DNA from: Pusillimonas sp044464525
GTDB taxonomy: Bacteria > Pseudomonadota > Gammaproteobacteria > Burkholderiales > Burkholderiaceae_B
Length of the DNA: 64,000 bases
Direction: 5' to 3'
NCBI RefSeq assembly: GCF_044464525.1
Contig: NZ_JBIQLE010000004.1
Span: 62,001 to 126,000 of the forward strand
The position numbers were made by a program, and so were the translations under genes. Below are positions 35,505 through 44,832 of the stretch, piece after piece. How positions within the stretch are numbered: the first letter of the stretch is position 1; the number at the start of each line of letters is the position of its first letter. Under the pieces are notes generated by a model. The model was not told where the DNA came from, searched no databases, and saw only the letters and a list, made by a program, of their open reading frames with translations.

Positions 35505-37466
35505 ATGTGCGGCCTGACCGGCTTTCATTCTCAAACACGAACTGACTCATTGAGCAGCACCGCCATGCGCATGGCCCAAGCGCTGACCCATCGGGGGCCG
35601 GATGACTCAGGCATCTGGACCGACCCGCATTGCGGCTTGGCCCTGGCCCATCGCCGGCTTTCTGTGCTGGAGCTTTCCCAGGCGGGACACCAACCCATGA
35701 TTTCACATGAAGAACGCCACGTCGTCGTCTTCAATGGCGAGATCTACAACCACCTCCAACTTCGCGACCGTCTCGAAAAAGAGAATCGCGCTCCCAATTG
35801 GCGTGGCCATTCGGACACCGAGACCCTACTGGCCTGCGCCGGCGCATGGAGCCTGGAGGAAATGCTCAAATCCCTGACCGGCATGTTCGCTTTCGCTTTA
35901 TGGGACCGCAAAAACAAGGAGCTTGTGCTGGCCCGCGACCGGATGGGCGAAAAACCCTTGTATTGGACATGGGCAGGAGACACCCTGATTTTCGGTTCGG
36001 AGCTCAAGGCGTTGCAACTGCATCCTGCCTTCAAGGCCGACGTAAGCCGTCCCGCCCTGGCCTCATTCATGCGTCACGGATATATTGCCGCACCCCACAG
36101 CATCTATGAAGGAGTGTATAAGCTTGCACCCGGCCATTCGCTGGTGCTGCCTCTTTCGCGGCCCGAAGCGGCCCGCACGGCACGTCCCCGCTCATATTGG
36201 TCGGTTGCCGAGACGGCGGCGGCAGGGCTGGCAAACCCGTTGGATGGGACACCCGACGACGCCGTAGACGCACTGGAGGCGGAGCTGTCCCGCGCAATTG
36301 GAGGGCAGATGCTTTCCGATGTGCCATTGGGCGCATTCTTGAGCGGCGGCATCGACAGCAGCCTGGTCGTCGCGCTGATGCAAGCGCGGGCCTCGCGCCC
36401 CGTTCGCACCTTTACCATCGGCTTTGACGACACACGCTACGACGAAGCACCTCACGCGGCGACCATTGCCGCGCATCTTGGCACGGACCACACCGAGCTT
36501 TATGTCCGCCCGGAAGATGCGCTGGCGGTTATCCCGACCCTTTCCGCTGTCTACGACGAACCCTTTGCAGACAGTTCGCAAATACCCACCCTGCTCATCA
36601 GCCGGCTTACCCGCCAACACGTAACAGTAGCGCTTAGCGGCGACGGAGGCGATGAACTATTCGGCGGCTACAACACATTCAAGTTTGCGCCCGGGCTGTG
36701 GCGCCGTATCCAGCGTATTCCCGCGCCATTGCGCGGGATCGGCGCCTCGCTGCTGACCCGCGTGCCGCCCTCGGGTTGGGACGCCACACTGGGACGCCTG
36801 CGTGGCGCGGCGCTTGGCGGGCGGGGCCGAAACATCGACGGCGACAAGCTGCACAAGCTATCCAGCCTGTTGTCATCATCCCATGATCGCGAATTCTATC
36901 GCCGATTAAGCAGCCACTGGGTGCAGCCCGAAGAACTGGTACGCGATGCGACCGAAGCATCCACGCCCTTGATGGATTCGTCTTTCCTTGCGCAAGCAGA
37001 CTGCTTTGAGCACTACATGATGGCCGCCAGCACCAACATGTACATGCCGGACGACATTTTGGTCAAGGTCGACCGCGCCGCCATGGCGCACAGCCTTGAA
37101 GTGCGCGTTCCCATGCTCGACCACCGTGTCGTAGAGCTGGCATGGCGCATGCCTCTGACATGGAAAATTCGCGAAAATGAAGGCAAATGGCCGTTGCGGC
37201 AGTTACTTTACAAGCACGTTCCCAGATCACTTATCGAACGACCCAAGAAGGGTTTTTCCATTCCATTGGCGGACTGGCTGCGCGGCCCCTTGCGCGATTG
37301 GGCCGAGGCCTTGATAGAACCCGGCCGGCTTGCCAGCGAAGGCTATCTGCATTCGGCCCCGATCCAACGCGCCTGGCGCCAACATCAGGAAGGCGAGCAA
37401 GACCACTCGAGCCGCCTGTGGTGCGTGTTGATGTTTCAGTCGTGGTTGCGGGAGCAGCGTGCATGA
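35505..37466 (+). CDS. asnB: Asparagine synthase (glutamine-hydrolysing)-like amidotransferase
   Basis: 653 residues. The N-terminal class II glutaminase begins MCGLTGF with nucleophile Cys2. The synthetase domain has the pyrophosphate loop SGGIDSS (280-286) and GDGGDELFGGYN. In capsule and O-antigen loci such AsnB-like enzymes usually amidate a uronic acid (as proposed for WbpS) rather than aspartate, so a sugar amide in the polymer is the best inference. The stop overlaps the next start by 4 bp. Confidence 0.9.
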   Translation: MCGLTGFHSQTRTDSLSSTAMRMAQALTHRGPDDSGIWTDPHCGLALAHRRLSVLELSQAGHQPMISHEERHVVVFNGEIYNHLQLRDRLEKENRAPNWRGHSDTETLLACAGAWSLEEMLKSLTGMFAFALWDRKNKELVLARDRMGEKPLYWTWAGDTLIFGSELKALQLHPAFKADVSRPALASFMRHGYIAAPHSIYEGVYKLAPGHSLVLPLSRPEAARTARPRSYWSVAETAAAGLANPLDGTPDDAVDALEAELSRAIGGQMLSDVPLGAFLSGGIDSSLVVALMQARASRPVRTFTIGFDDTRYDEAPHAATIAAHLGTDHTELYVRPEDALAVIPTLSAVYDEPFADSSQIPTLLISRLTRQHVTVALSGDGGDELFGGYNTFKFAPGLWRRIQRIPAPLRGIGASLLTRVPPSGWDATLGRLRGAALGGRGRNIDGDKLHKLSSLLSSSHDREFYRRLSSHWVQPEELVRDATEASTPLMDSSFLAQADCFEHYMMAASTNMYMPDDILVKVDRAAMAHSLEVRVPMLDHRVVELAWRMPLTWKIRENEGKWPLRQLLYKHVPRSLIERPKKGFSIPLADWLRGPLRDWAEALIEPGRLASEGYLHSAPIQRAWRQHQEGEQDHSSRLWCVLMFQSWLREQRA

Positions 37467-38647
37467 CGGCATCTGTAAAGCCCATTCGCATCACGCATGT
37501 GATAGTGGGATTGGATGTGGGCGGGGCGGAGCGCTTCCTGCACCGCCTTATCCAGGCCCATCTGAACGAGCCGCTATTTGAGCATCGGGTTATTTCACTT
37601 ACAAGCAAAGGCGTGCTTGGTCCGCGCCTGGAGGAAGCCGGGGTCCCCGTTGAGTGCCTGGGAATGCAGTCGCTGAGAGATGCCCCGCGCACCTATGCCC
37701 GGCTGGTACGGCGGATACGCACCAACCGACCCGACATACTGCAATGCTGGATGTACTACGCCGATCTCCTGGGCGGACTGGCAGCACGCCGGCTCGGCAT
37801 CCGCCATGTGCTGTGGGGTATACGAAATTCGCACTTCGAATCAGGTGGCACACGCCTGAAAAAGGCGGTGCGCAGCGCATGCGCCATCGCCTCACGCCAC
37901 CTGCCCTGGCGCATCGTTTGCGTGGCCGACGCCGCCCTCGAGGTGCACGCACAAGCCGGCTATGACCGCTCACGGATGGAGGTCATCCACAACGGCTATG
38001 ACCCGGAAGCCTTCGCATACTCAATCGAGGGCCGCCAAGCATTGCGCAAGGAATTGGGAATTACACCGGACGAGGTCGTTATCGGCTCGGTGGGTCGTTA
38101 CAGCGCCGCAAAGAACCATCACGGCTTCGTCGAAGCGGCCATCGAGGCAATGCAGCATCGGCCCGACTTGCGCTTCCTGATGGTGGGAAGGGAAGTGAAT
38201 GATCAAAACAAAACACTTCTACGGCAAATTTCGACCGGCGGAAACCCAGAGCGCTTCTTCCTGCTGGGCGAGCGCTCGGACGTTACTGCCTGCCTAAGCG
38301 CCATGGACGTGTTCTGCCTGCACTCGCACACCGAGGGTTTTCCAAACGTGTTGGGTGAAGCCATGTGCGTGGGGCTGCCCAGCATCGCCACCGACGTGGG
38401 CGATGCGGGCCGGTTACTGGGCGACACCGGGCAGCTCATACCCGGCAACGACACGGCAGCCCTGGCACGCGCCATGGTCAACATGGCGAAGCTGGAAAAA
38501 GCAGACAGGACGGAACTGGGCGCCAGGGCCAGGCAACGCATTGCTGGAAATTTCACGCTCGCCCATGCGGTGAAACGGTTTGAGGCCCTCTACGAGGACG
38601 CCGTGCCGGCGCCGATTCGACACAAAGGAAACCCTGCATGGCATTGA
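37463..38647 (+). CDS. Glycosyltransferase family 4 protein
   Basis: The start at 37463 (MTASVKPIRITHV) forms an ATGA overlap with asnB; the open frame extending upstream lies inside asnB and is not used. 394 residues: GLDVGGAERFLHRL at the N-terminus and VGRYSAAKNHHGFVEA, HSHTEGFPNVLGEAMCVGLP at the C-terminus mark a retaining GT4. Part of repeat-unit assembly; specificity unknown. Confidence 0.88.
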   Translation: MTASVKPIRITHVIVGLDVGGAERFLHRLIQAHLNEPLFEHRVISLTSKGVLGPRLEEAGVPVECLGMQSLRDAPRTYARLVRRIRTNRPDILQCWMYYADLLGGLAARRLGIRHVLWGIRNSHFESGGTRLKKAVRSACAIASRHLPWRIVCVADAALEVHAQAGYDRSRMEVIHNGYDPEAFAYSIEGRQALRKELGITPDEVVIGSVGRYSAAKNHHGFVEAAIEAMQHRPDLRFLMVGREVNDQNKTLLRQISTGGNPERFFLLGERSDVTACLSAMDVFCLHSHTEGFPNVLGEAMCVGLPSIATDVGDAGRLLGDTGQLIPGNDTAALARAMVNMAKLEKADRTELGARARQRIAGNFTLAHAVKRFEALYEDAVPAPIRHKGNPAWH

Positions 38648-40014
38648 AAGAACTGATCTTGAAATACGCGCCGGCCTCGGTTCAGGATGCCGGCATCAGC
38701 CTTTACAACACCCATCTCTACCGCCAAAGACATCGCGGTAGATACCGCGAGTACCAGCGCTATTACCGCGAATACGAACAGGCGGAGCCACAAGAGGTGG
38801 CGCGCGAAGCCGCCCGCCGTCAAGCACTGTTTCTGCAATGGGCAACTGAAAAATCGCCTTGGTACGCCCGGCATCGCGGCAAGGCGCTGCACCAGTTTCC
38901 CATTCTCGAAAAAGAAGATCTGCTGGCGAACATGGAGCAGATACGAACACTGGACGAAAGCCAGGGCATCGTAAGCCTCACCGGCGGAACCACCGGTGCG
39001 TCGATGAAGGTGATCTACCATCCGGAAGACATGCAGGAACGCTTCGCGCTCAAGGATCACTTTCGGGCGCGCTACGGGTACAAGCTGGGCCGCAAGGTGG
39101 CGTGGTTCAGCGGCAAGAGCCTGCTGCGCCCGTCCGACCTGGAAAGCGGCCGCGTCTGGCGCGACGACCACCTCAACAAGATCCGCTTCTTTTCAACCTT
39201 CCACATCGGCACGCAGTACTTCGACGCGTACTGGCGGGCGTTGCAGGCTTTCCAACCCGACTACATCGTTGGCTTCCCTTCCAGCGTGCTGGATCTTTGC
39301 ACCTTGGCCCAGGAGCGCGGGCTACGCTACGACGGCAAGGTCGACACGTTTTTTCCTACCGCTGAAACCGTGCTGCCGGTTCACCGTGAGCTGATACCGG
39401 ATACCCTGGGCTGCCGCGTGGTCGACCAGTATGCGGCTTCGGAAGGCGCGCCCTTCATCCTGCAATGCCCCGAAGGGTCGCTGCACATCCATCCCCTTAC
39501 GGGTGTCTTCGAAGTCGTCGACGAAGCCATGCGGCCCGCACGCGAGGGGGAAATCCTGGTTACGCCGTTCACCACGCGAGGCACGCCGTTGATCCGCTAC
39601 CGCATCGGCGATCGGATCAGCCTGGCGCCAGAGGATCACCGCTGCGCATGCGGCTCATGCTTTCCCGTGGTGCAACACATCGACGGCCGCAGCGCCGACT
39701 TCATCTGGTCGCCCGAAAACGGCAAGGTGAATCTGGGCAACATCAGCAATTGCACCAAAGATGCCCGGGGCATCATCTGCTTCCAGGTCGTGCAAGACGC
39801 TCCTGACACGGTCGACGTCACGGTAGTAGGCAATGAACGCTTCACGTCCGAACAACGCGCCCGCTTCCTGAACGCCTTGACCGAGCGCCTGGGCAGCGCG
39901 ATGCGCATCAGGCTGGATCAGGTGGACGAGATTCCGCGTGAGGCCAGCGGGAAGTTCCGCATCGTCAAAAACCGCCTTTCCCCGGACGCCATGCGTCCTG
40001 CCCGGCGAGTCTGA
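38638..40014 (+). CDS. CapK-like phenylacetate-CoA ligase family protein
   Basis: 458 residues of the adenylate-forming superfamily. The P-loop-like SLTGGTTGASMKV (about 113-125), YAASEGAPF, and the C-terminal REASGKFRIVKN with the conserved Lys are visible. Similar genes (capK, wcgN-type) recur in polysaccharide loci, where their role is unsettled; activating an acyl or amino acid group for attachment to a sugar is a fair inference. It overlaps the upstream gene by 10 bp. Confidence 0.82.
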   Translation: MALKELILKYAPASVQDAGISLYNTHLYRQRHRGRYREYQRYYREYEQAEPQEVAREAARRQALFLQWATEKSPWYARHRGKALHQFPILEKEDLLANMEQIRTLDESQGIVSLTGGTTGASMKVIYHPEDMQERFALKDHFRARYGYKLGRKVAWFSGKSLLRPSDLESGRVWRDDHLNKIRFFSTFHIGTQYFDAYWRALQAFQPDYIVGFPSSVLDLCTLAQERGLRYDGKVDTFFPTAETVLPVHRELIPDTLGCRVVDQYAASEGAPFILQCPEGSLHIHPLTGVFEVVDEAMRPAREGEILVTPFTTRGTPLIRYRIGDRISLAPEDHRCACGSCFPVVQHIDGRSADFIWSPENGKVNLGNISNCTKDARGIICFQVVQDAPDTVDVTVVGNERFTSEQRARFLNALTERLGSAMRIRLDQVDEIPREASGKFRIVKNRLSPDAMRPARRV

Positions 40015-40016
40015 AC

Positions 40017-41222
40017 ATGGAACTGATCGGATTGCCACTGCAACTGGCTAGCGCCGTACTCGTATGCCTGGCGGGACTTTTGGCGGCGCTGAAGGCCGGG
40101 CGCATGCTGGGCGTGCGCCATGGCCGCGCAGCACTGCTTTACGCATGGCATACCCTGCTCTGCCTGGCGTACGCCGCATATGCCATCGAGAATGGCGCCG
40201 ACGCTCTGGTCTACTACATGAAGGCGCAGCAAGGCGAGTTCATGGCGCCTTTTGGCACCGGAGCGGTGGTCAACATCGCCACCCTGTTCGTAACCGGGCT
40301 GGATCTGTCCTTCCTGGGCGCGTGCCTGCTTTTCAATATCTTCGGCAGCATCGGCCTGATCGCGTTCGACGCCTGCCTGCAAGCTGCGACCGCAGACAAG
40401 TCCAGGCTGCTGCGTCGCTTTGCCACGCTGATCGTACTGCTTCCATCCATTAGTTTCTGGTCATCGGCGTTGGGCAAAGACTCGCTGGCGTTCATGGCAG
40501 CCGCTCTGACACTGTTCGCGGCCCTCGATGTGCGCCGGCGCTACGTACTGCTCGCCGTGGCCATCTTCATCATGGCCCTGGTCAGGCCCCACATTGCGGG
40601 CGTCATGGTCATTGCGCTGACCGGTTCGCTCGTGCTTCAACGCCGGCTGCCCCTGGGGCAGCGGCTTTTCCTGGGTACGGCGGCGCTTGCCGCCACCGCC
40701 GTCATGGTGCCATTCGCCCTTGGCTATGCGGGGCTGGGCGAAGCGTCCGGCACGGACGACATCATGAGCTACGTCGAAGAGCGGCAATCGGTCAACACGC
40801 AAGGAGGCAGCAGCGTGGACATCGCCTCGATGAGCTTGCCCATGCAGCTGTTCAGTTATCTGTTCCGGCCCATGCCCTACGAAGCGGGCAGCATATTCGC
40901 GCTGGCGGCCTCTGTCGACAACCTGGCGCTGATCTTCCTGGTCTTCGCGGGCGGCGCCCAGGCTCTTCGCCGGCGCCGATACAAACTGGCGGGCAATCGG
41001 GCCTTCATGTGGTTCTACTGCATGCTGACGTGGCTGATCCTGGCCCTTACCACGGCCAATCTTGGCATCGCTGTGCGACAGAAATGGATGTTCGCCCCCA
41101 TGCTGATCTACCTGTTCATCTCGCTGATGGGACGTTCGCGCCAACGCTCGGCCCGCCATCGAATGGCTGTTCGAAATACTTATGCGCCGGCCGACTACGG
41201 CCCCGGCGCCCTCAAACCATGA
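40017..41222 (+). CDS. wzy: Probable polysaccharide polymerase (Wzy-like membrane protein)
   Basis: 401 residues with about ten membrane helices and a periplasmic loop (about 235-280) before the last helices. Motifs WSSALGKDSLAF and MALVRPHIAGV recur in Wzy-like proteins. It is the only multi-spanning protein in the locus besides Wzx, so it is the best candidate for joining repeat units in the periplasm. Wzy proteins diverge greatly, and an O-antigen ligase cannot be excluded by eye. Confidence 0.65.
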   Translation: MELIGLPLQLASAVLVCLAGLLAALKAGRMLGVRHGRAALLYAWHTLLCLAYAAYAIENGADALVYYMKAQQGEFMAPFGTGAVVNIATLFVTGLDLSFLGACLLFNIFGSIGLIAFDACLQAATADKSRLLRRFATLIVLLPSISFWSSALGKDSLAFMAAALTLFAALDVRRRYVLLAVAIFIMALVRPHIAGVMVIALTGSLVLQRRLPLGQRLFLGTAALAATAVMVPFALGYAGLGEASGTDDIMSYVEERQSVNTQGGSSVDIASMSLPMQLFSYLFRPMPYEAGSIFALAASVDNLALIFLVFAGGAQALRRRRYKLAGNRAFMWFYCMLTWLILALTTANLGIAVRQKWMFAPMLIYLFISLMGRSRQRSARHRMAVRNTYAPADYGPGALKP

Positions 41223-42352
41223 AATTCTTGCTGATTGCTGGCTTTGCCGATTCAATCTTGCAGTTTCGTGGTGCGCTGCTGGACGCCCTGCGGTCCCAAG
41301 GCCTGGACGTCCACGTCGCCGCGCCAAACCTGCCACCCCGCTCGCCCGCAAGGCGCGAACTGGAAGCCCGCGGCTTCACAGCCCACGACATACCCCTGCG
41401 GCGTACGGGCATGAATCCTGCTGCCGACCTGAAGACCCTGTTCGCCCTATGGCGCCTGATGCGTCGTGTGCGGCCGCACTACACCCTGGGATACACCATC
41501 AAACCCGTCATCTATGGAACCTTGGCTGCTTGGCTGGCTCGCGTTCCACGCCGTTACGCACTGATTACGGGCTTGGGCTACACCTTCCAGGGCGACGGGA
41601 AGTCAGACCGCAAGCTGCTGCGCTCGCTCGCCCAAGGCCTATATCGCCTGGGACTCAAGAAAGCCCATGCGGCTTTCTTCCAGAATCCGGATGACAAAGC
41701 CTTGTTCTGTTCCTTGAGCATTATTTCCAATGGGCAAGACGCGCATGTGGTGAACGGCTCCGGAGTGGATCTGGATCAGTATCAGGTGGCGCCTTTGCCG
41801 GCCGCGACGCACTTCTTGCTGATTGCCCGGCTGTTGGGCGACAAGGGCGTGCGCGAATATGCAGCCGCTGCGGCGCGCATGCGCTCTACTTATCCCGAGT
41901 GCGTTTTCAGCCTCGCGGGATGGATAGACGACAGCCCTGATGCCATCCACGAGAAAGAGCTTCAGGATTGGACATCATCCGGCGCCATCCATTATTTGGG
42001 GCGTCTGCAAGACGTGCGCCCGGCCGTAGCCGCCAGCAGCGTTTATGTCCTTCCTTCTTACCGCGAAGGCACTCCACGCACCGTGCTCGAGGCCATGGCC
42101 ATGGGCCGCGCCGTCATCACCACCGACGCACCCGGTTGTCGGCAAACCGTGGAAGAAGGCGGCAACGGCCATCTTGTGCCGCCCCGCTCCGTGGACGCCT
42201 TGGTACAAGCCATGGAAGCGCTACACAGTTCGCCGAGCCGGATCGCGGCCATGGGCAAGCGCTCACGCGCCATCGCCGAGCAGAAATTCGACGTGCACAA
42301 AGTCAATGCATACATGCTAAGCAAGATGAACATAGGCAGACAGAACTCATGA
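41219..42352 (+). CDS. Glycosyltransferase family 4 protein
   Basis: The start at 41219 (MKFLLIAGFADSI) makes an ATGA overlap with the wzy stop; the longer frame runs inside wzy. 377 residues: TGLGYTFQGDGKSDR near residue 120 and YVLPSYREGTPRTVLEAMAMGR with the E-x7-E motif. Enzymes of this look often add the second sugar to a bacillosamine-type or QuiNAc-type primer (PglA/WbpT-like); that is suggested also by its place just before the pglC-like gene. Confidence 0.87.
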   Translation: MKFLLIAGFADSILQFRGALLDALRSQGLDVHVAAPNLPPRSPARRELEARGFTAHDIPLRRTGMNPAADLKTLFALWRLMRRVRPHYTLGYTIKPVIYGTLAAWLARVPRRYALITGLGYTFQGDGKSDRKLLRSLAQGLYRLGLKKAHAAFFQNPDDKALFCSLSIISNGQDAHVVNGSGVDLDQYQVAPLPAATHFLLIARLLGDKGVREYAAAAARMRSTYPECVFSLAGWIDDSPDAIHEKELQDWTSSGAIHYLGRLQDVRPAVAASSVYVLPSYREGTPRTVLEAMAMGRAVITTDAPGCRQTVEEGGNGHLVPPRSVDALVQAMEALHSSPSRIAAMGKRSRAIAEQKFDVHKVNAYMLSKMNIGRQNS

Positions 42353-42945
42353 TCAAAAGACTGTTCGACATCGTGGTCTCGGCCTTGGCCTTGGTGTTGC
42401 TGGCACCGGTGCTCGCGGGCGTGGCGTTGCTGGTGGCCGTAAAGCTGGGGCGCCCCGTTTTGTTCCGGCAACAGCGGCCCGGGTTGAATGAAGAGCCCTT
42501 CACCTTGATCAAGTTCCGCACGATGCTGGATATTCAAGACGCCTCAGGACGACCGCTGTCGGACGCCGACCGCCTTACTCCCTTCGGACAAAAGCTTCGC
42601 TCTACCAGCCTGGACGAATTGCCGGAACTCTGGAACGTGTTGAAGGGGAACATGAGCCTGATCGGCCCCCGCCCCCTGCTAATGGAATACCTGCCGCACT
42701 ACAACGCCAGGCAGCGTCGCCGGCACGAGGTGCGCCCCGGCCTTACAGGCTGGGCTCAAGTCCATGGCCGCAACAACGTCGACTGGAGCGAACGATTCGA
42801 GCTGGACATCTGGTATGTGGACCACCGCAGCTTCCGGCTCGACCTGAAGATATTGGTGATGACGCTGCGGCTGGTCCTGAGTCGGCGCGGCGTTGCCGCG
42901 CAGGGCGAGGCGACCATGCGTAAATTCATGGGAGACAAACAATGA
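42349..42945 (+). CDS. pglC: Initiating sugar phosphotransferase (PglC-like)
   Basis: The start at 42349 (MIKRLFDIVVSALALV) overlaps the upstream stop as ATGA. 198 residues, the short monotopic phosphoglycosyltransferase form. It has one re-entrant N-terminal hydrophobic helix, RQQRPGLNEEPFTLIKFRTM, the catalytic Asp-Glu pair in SLDELPELWN, and SLIGPRPLL. It transfers a phospho-sugar to undecaprenyl phosphate, the first committed step. With pglD-pglE-pglF next door, the sugar is most likely diNAcBac. Confidence 0.88.
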   Translation: MIKRLFDIVVSALALVLLAPVLAGVALLVAVKLGRPVLFRQQRPGLNEEPFTLIKFRTMLDIQDASGRPLSDADRLTPFGQKLRSTSLDELPELWNVLKGNMSLIGPRPLLMEYLPHYNARQRRRHEVRPGLTGWAQVHGRNNVDWSERFELDIWYVDHRSFRLDLKILVMTLRLVLSRRGVAAQGEATMRKFMGDKQ

Positions 42946-43601
42946 AGCGGTTAGCGATTGTGGGCGCCGGCGGCCATGGCCGCGTCATTGCCGACGCGGC
43001 ACAATGCAGCGGCTGGACCAGCACGGAATTCTACGACGACGCCTGGCCACGCACCGCGATTCATAACGGCCCGTGGCAAATCCGTGGCGACGTGGCGCTC
43101 TTGCTCGAACGGCTGCACGAGTACGACGGCGTCATCGTCGGCATCGGCGACAACCAGGTCCGCGCAAACGTGCAGAAGAAACTGTTGGCGGCCGGAGCTC
43201 CGATGACTTGCGTGCTGCATCCGGCCTCCATCATCAGCCGCCACGCACAGCTTGGAGCCGGCTGCGTGGTGTTCGCGCGCGCCGTCGTCAATGCCGGCGC
43301 GCACGTGGGCGCCGGCGTCATCCTGAATACCGGCTGCATCATAGAGCACGACTGCGTACTGGAAGACTACGTACACATCGGACCGAATGCGGGCCTGGGC
43401 GGCGGAGCGCGTATCGGCCGGCAAAGCTGGGTAGGCCTGGGCGCCAATGTCAATCACCTGATCCGCATAGGTTGCGAAAGCACCGTAGGCAGCGGCGCGA
43501 CCGTCGTGCGTGACGTGGCCGACGGCATGATTGCCGTCGGAACGCCGGCGCGCGCTCGACCGGCCCACGCGCAAGCGCCGGACCTGCCATCGATACCCTG
43601 A
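42942..43601 (+). CDS. pglD: UDP-4-amino-sugar N-acetyltransferase (PglD/NeuD-like)
   Basis: 219 residues. The N-terminal Rossmann-like domain has AIVGAGGHGRVIADA, and a C-terminal left-handed beta-helix of hexapeptide repeats (about 95-200) holds the catalytic His in CIIEHDC. It acetylates the 4-amino group of UDP-4-amino-4,6-dideoxy-GlcNAc with acetyl-CoA to give UDP-diNAcBac. It overlaps pglC by 4 bp. Confidence 0.88.
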   Translation: MKRLAIVGAGGHGRVIADAAQCSGWTSTEFYDDAWPRTAIHNGPWQIRGDVALLLERLHEYDGVIVGIGDNQVRANVQKKLLAAGAPMTCVLHPASIISRHAQLGAGCVVFARAVVNAGAHVGAGVILNTGCIIEHDCVLEDYVHIGPNAGLGGGARIGRQSWVGLGANVNHLIRIGCESTVGSGATVVRDVADGMIAVGTPARARPAHAQAPDLPSIP

Positions 43602-43635
43602 ACATCCATTCCCTTATTTTGCGAGCTTGCACATT

Positions 43636-44832
43636 ATGTTGAATACCGCTTTTTCGCCCTGGCCGCACTACACCAACGAGGAAGCTCAGGCTGTCGGCAA
43701 AGTACTGCTTTCCAACAAGGTCAACTATTGGACGGGCGAGGAAGGTCGACGATTCGAAAAGGAATTTGCCGAATGGTCCGGCTGCGCTCATGCCGTCGCT
43801 CTGGGTAACGGCACGCAGGCGCTCGAAGCGGCATTGATCGCCTTGGAACTCCAGCCGGGCGACGAGGTTATCGTGACCCCGCGCACCTTCCTGGCTTCGG
43901 CCTCGAGCATAGTGCGCAGTGGCGCAGTGCCCGTGTTCGCCGACGTCGATCGCGACTCGCAAAACATCAACGCCCGGTCCATCGCGGCCGTGCTGACGAA
44001 ACAAACACGAGCCGTGATCTGCGTGCACCTGGCGGGCTGGCCCTGCGACATGGACCCCATCATGGAGTTGGCCCGCGAGCACGACCTATGGGTCATCGAA
44101 GACTGCGCCCAAGCCCATGGCGCCCGCTACAAGAACAGGCCTGTTGGCTCCATTGGCCACATCGGCGCCTGGTCATTCTGCCAGGACAAAATCATGACGA
44201 CCGGCGGTGAGGGCGGCATGATCACCACCAACGACAAGACGCTGTGGCGCAAGATCTGGGCACATAAAGATCACGGTAAAAGCTGGGAGGCAGTCTATGA
44301 ACGCGAGCACCCTTCCGGATTTCGCTGGCTGCATGAAAGCTTCGGCACCAACTGGCGCATGCAGGAAACTCAAGCGGTCATTGGCCGCATCCAGCTTCAA
44401 CGCATGCCTGAATGGCATGAGCGTCGGCTTGCGCACGCGCGTCGCATCTGGAACGCAGCCCGCCGCATTCGGGGGCTGCGAGCGCCCAAGGTCCCCGGTT
44501 ATTGCCGACACGCTGCCTATAAATGCTATGTCTTTGTCGAGCCTGAAAGCCTGCGGGACGACTGGAGCCGCGACCGAATCATTCAGGAGATCAATGCGCG
44601 CGGCGTGCCCTGCTACCAGGGCTCATGTTCTGAGGTCTATTTGGAGAAAGCCTTTGACGGCACGGGCTGGCGCCCAGCGCGCCCCTTGCCGGTAGCCCGC
44701 GAACTGGGTGAAACCTCTCTGATGTTTCTGGTTCACCCCACCCTAGAGGAAAACGAGATCACGCAAACCTGCCTGGCGCTGGCCGGCGTCATGCGCGAGG
44801 CAACGCTTATGGAAACTCACCATGGACAGTGA
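43636..44832 (+). CDS. pglE: DegT/DnrJ/EryC1-family sugar aminotransferase (PglE-like)
   Basis: The start at 43636 (MLNTAFSPWPHYT) is chosen from family alignment; a frame reaching back to 43531 overlaps pglD. 398 residues: ALGNGTQALEAAL, DCAQAHGARY and the PLP-binding Lys185 in FCQDKIMTTGGEGG. It transfers an amino group from glutamate to the 4-keto sugar made by PglF. It sits 34 bp after pglD and overlaps pglF by 11 bp. Confidence 0.9.
   Translation: MLNTAFSPWPHYTNEEAQAVGKVLLSNKVNYWTGEEGRRFEKEFAEWSGCAHAVALGNGTQALEAALIALELQPGDEVIVTPRTFLASASSIVRSGAVPVFADVDRDSQNINARSIAAVLTKQTRAVICVHLAGWPCDMDPIMELAREHDLWVIEDCAQAHGARYKNRPVGSIGHIGAWSFCQDKIMTTGGEGGMITTNDKTLWRKIWAHKDHGKSWEAVYEREHPSGFRWLHESFGTNWRMQETQAVIGRIQLQRMPEWHERRLAHARRIWNAARRIRGLRAPKVPGYCRHAAYKCYVFVEPESLRDDWSRDRIIQEINARGVPCYQGSCSEVYLEKAFDGTGWRPARPLPVARELGETSLMFLVHPTLEENEITQTCLALAGVMREATLMETHHGQ

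Noticed and set aside
41968..42348. N-terminal extension of the PglC-like transferase
   Set aside because: It overlaps the preceding glycosyltransferase; the ATGA junction at 42349 and the family's standard N-terminal helix fix the start.
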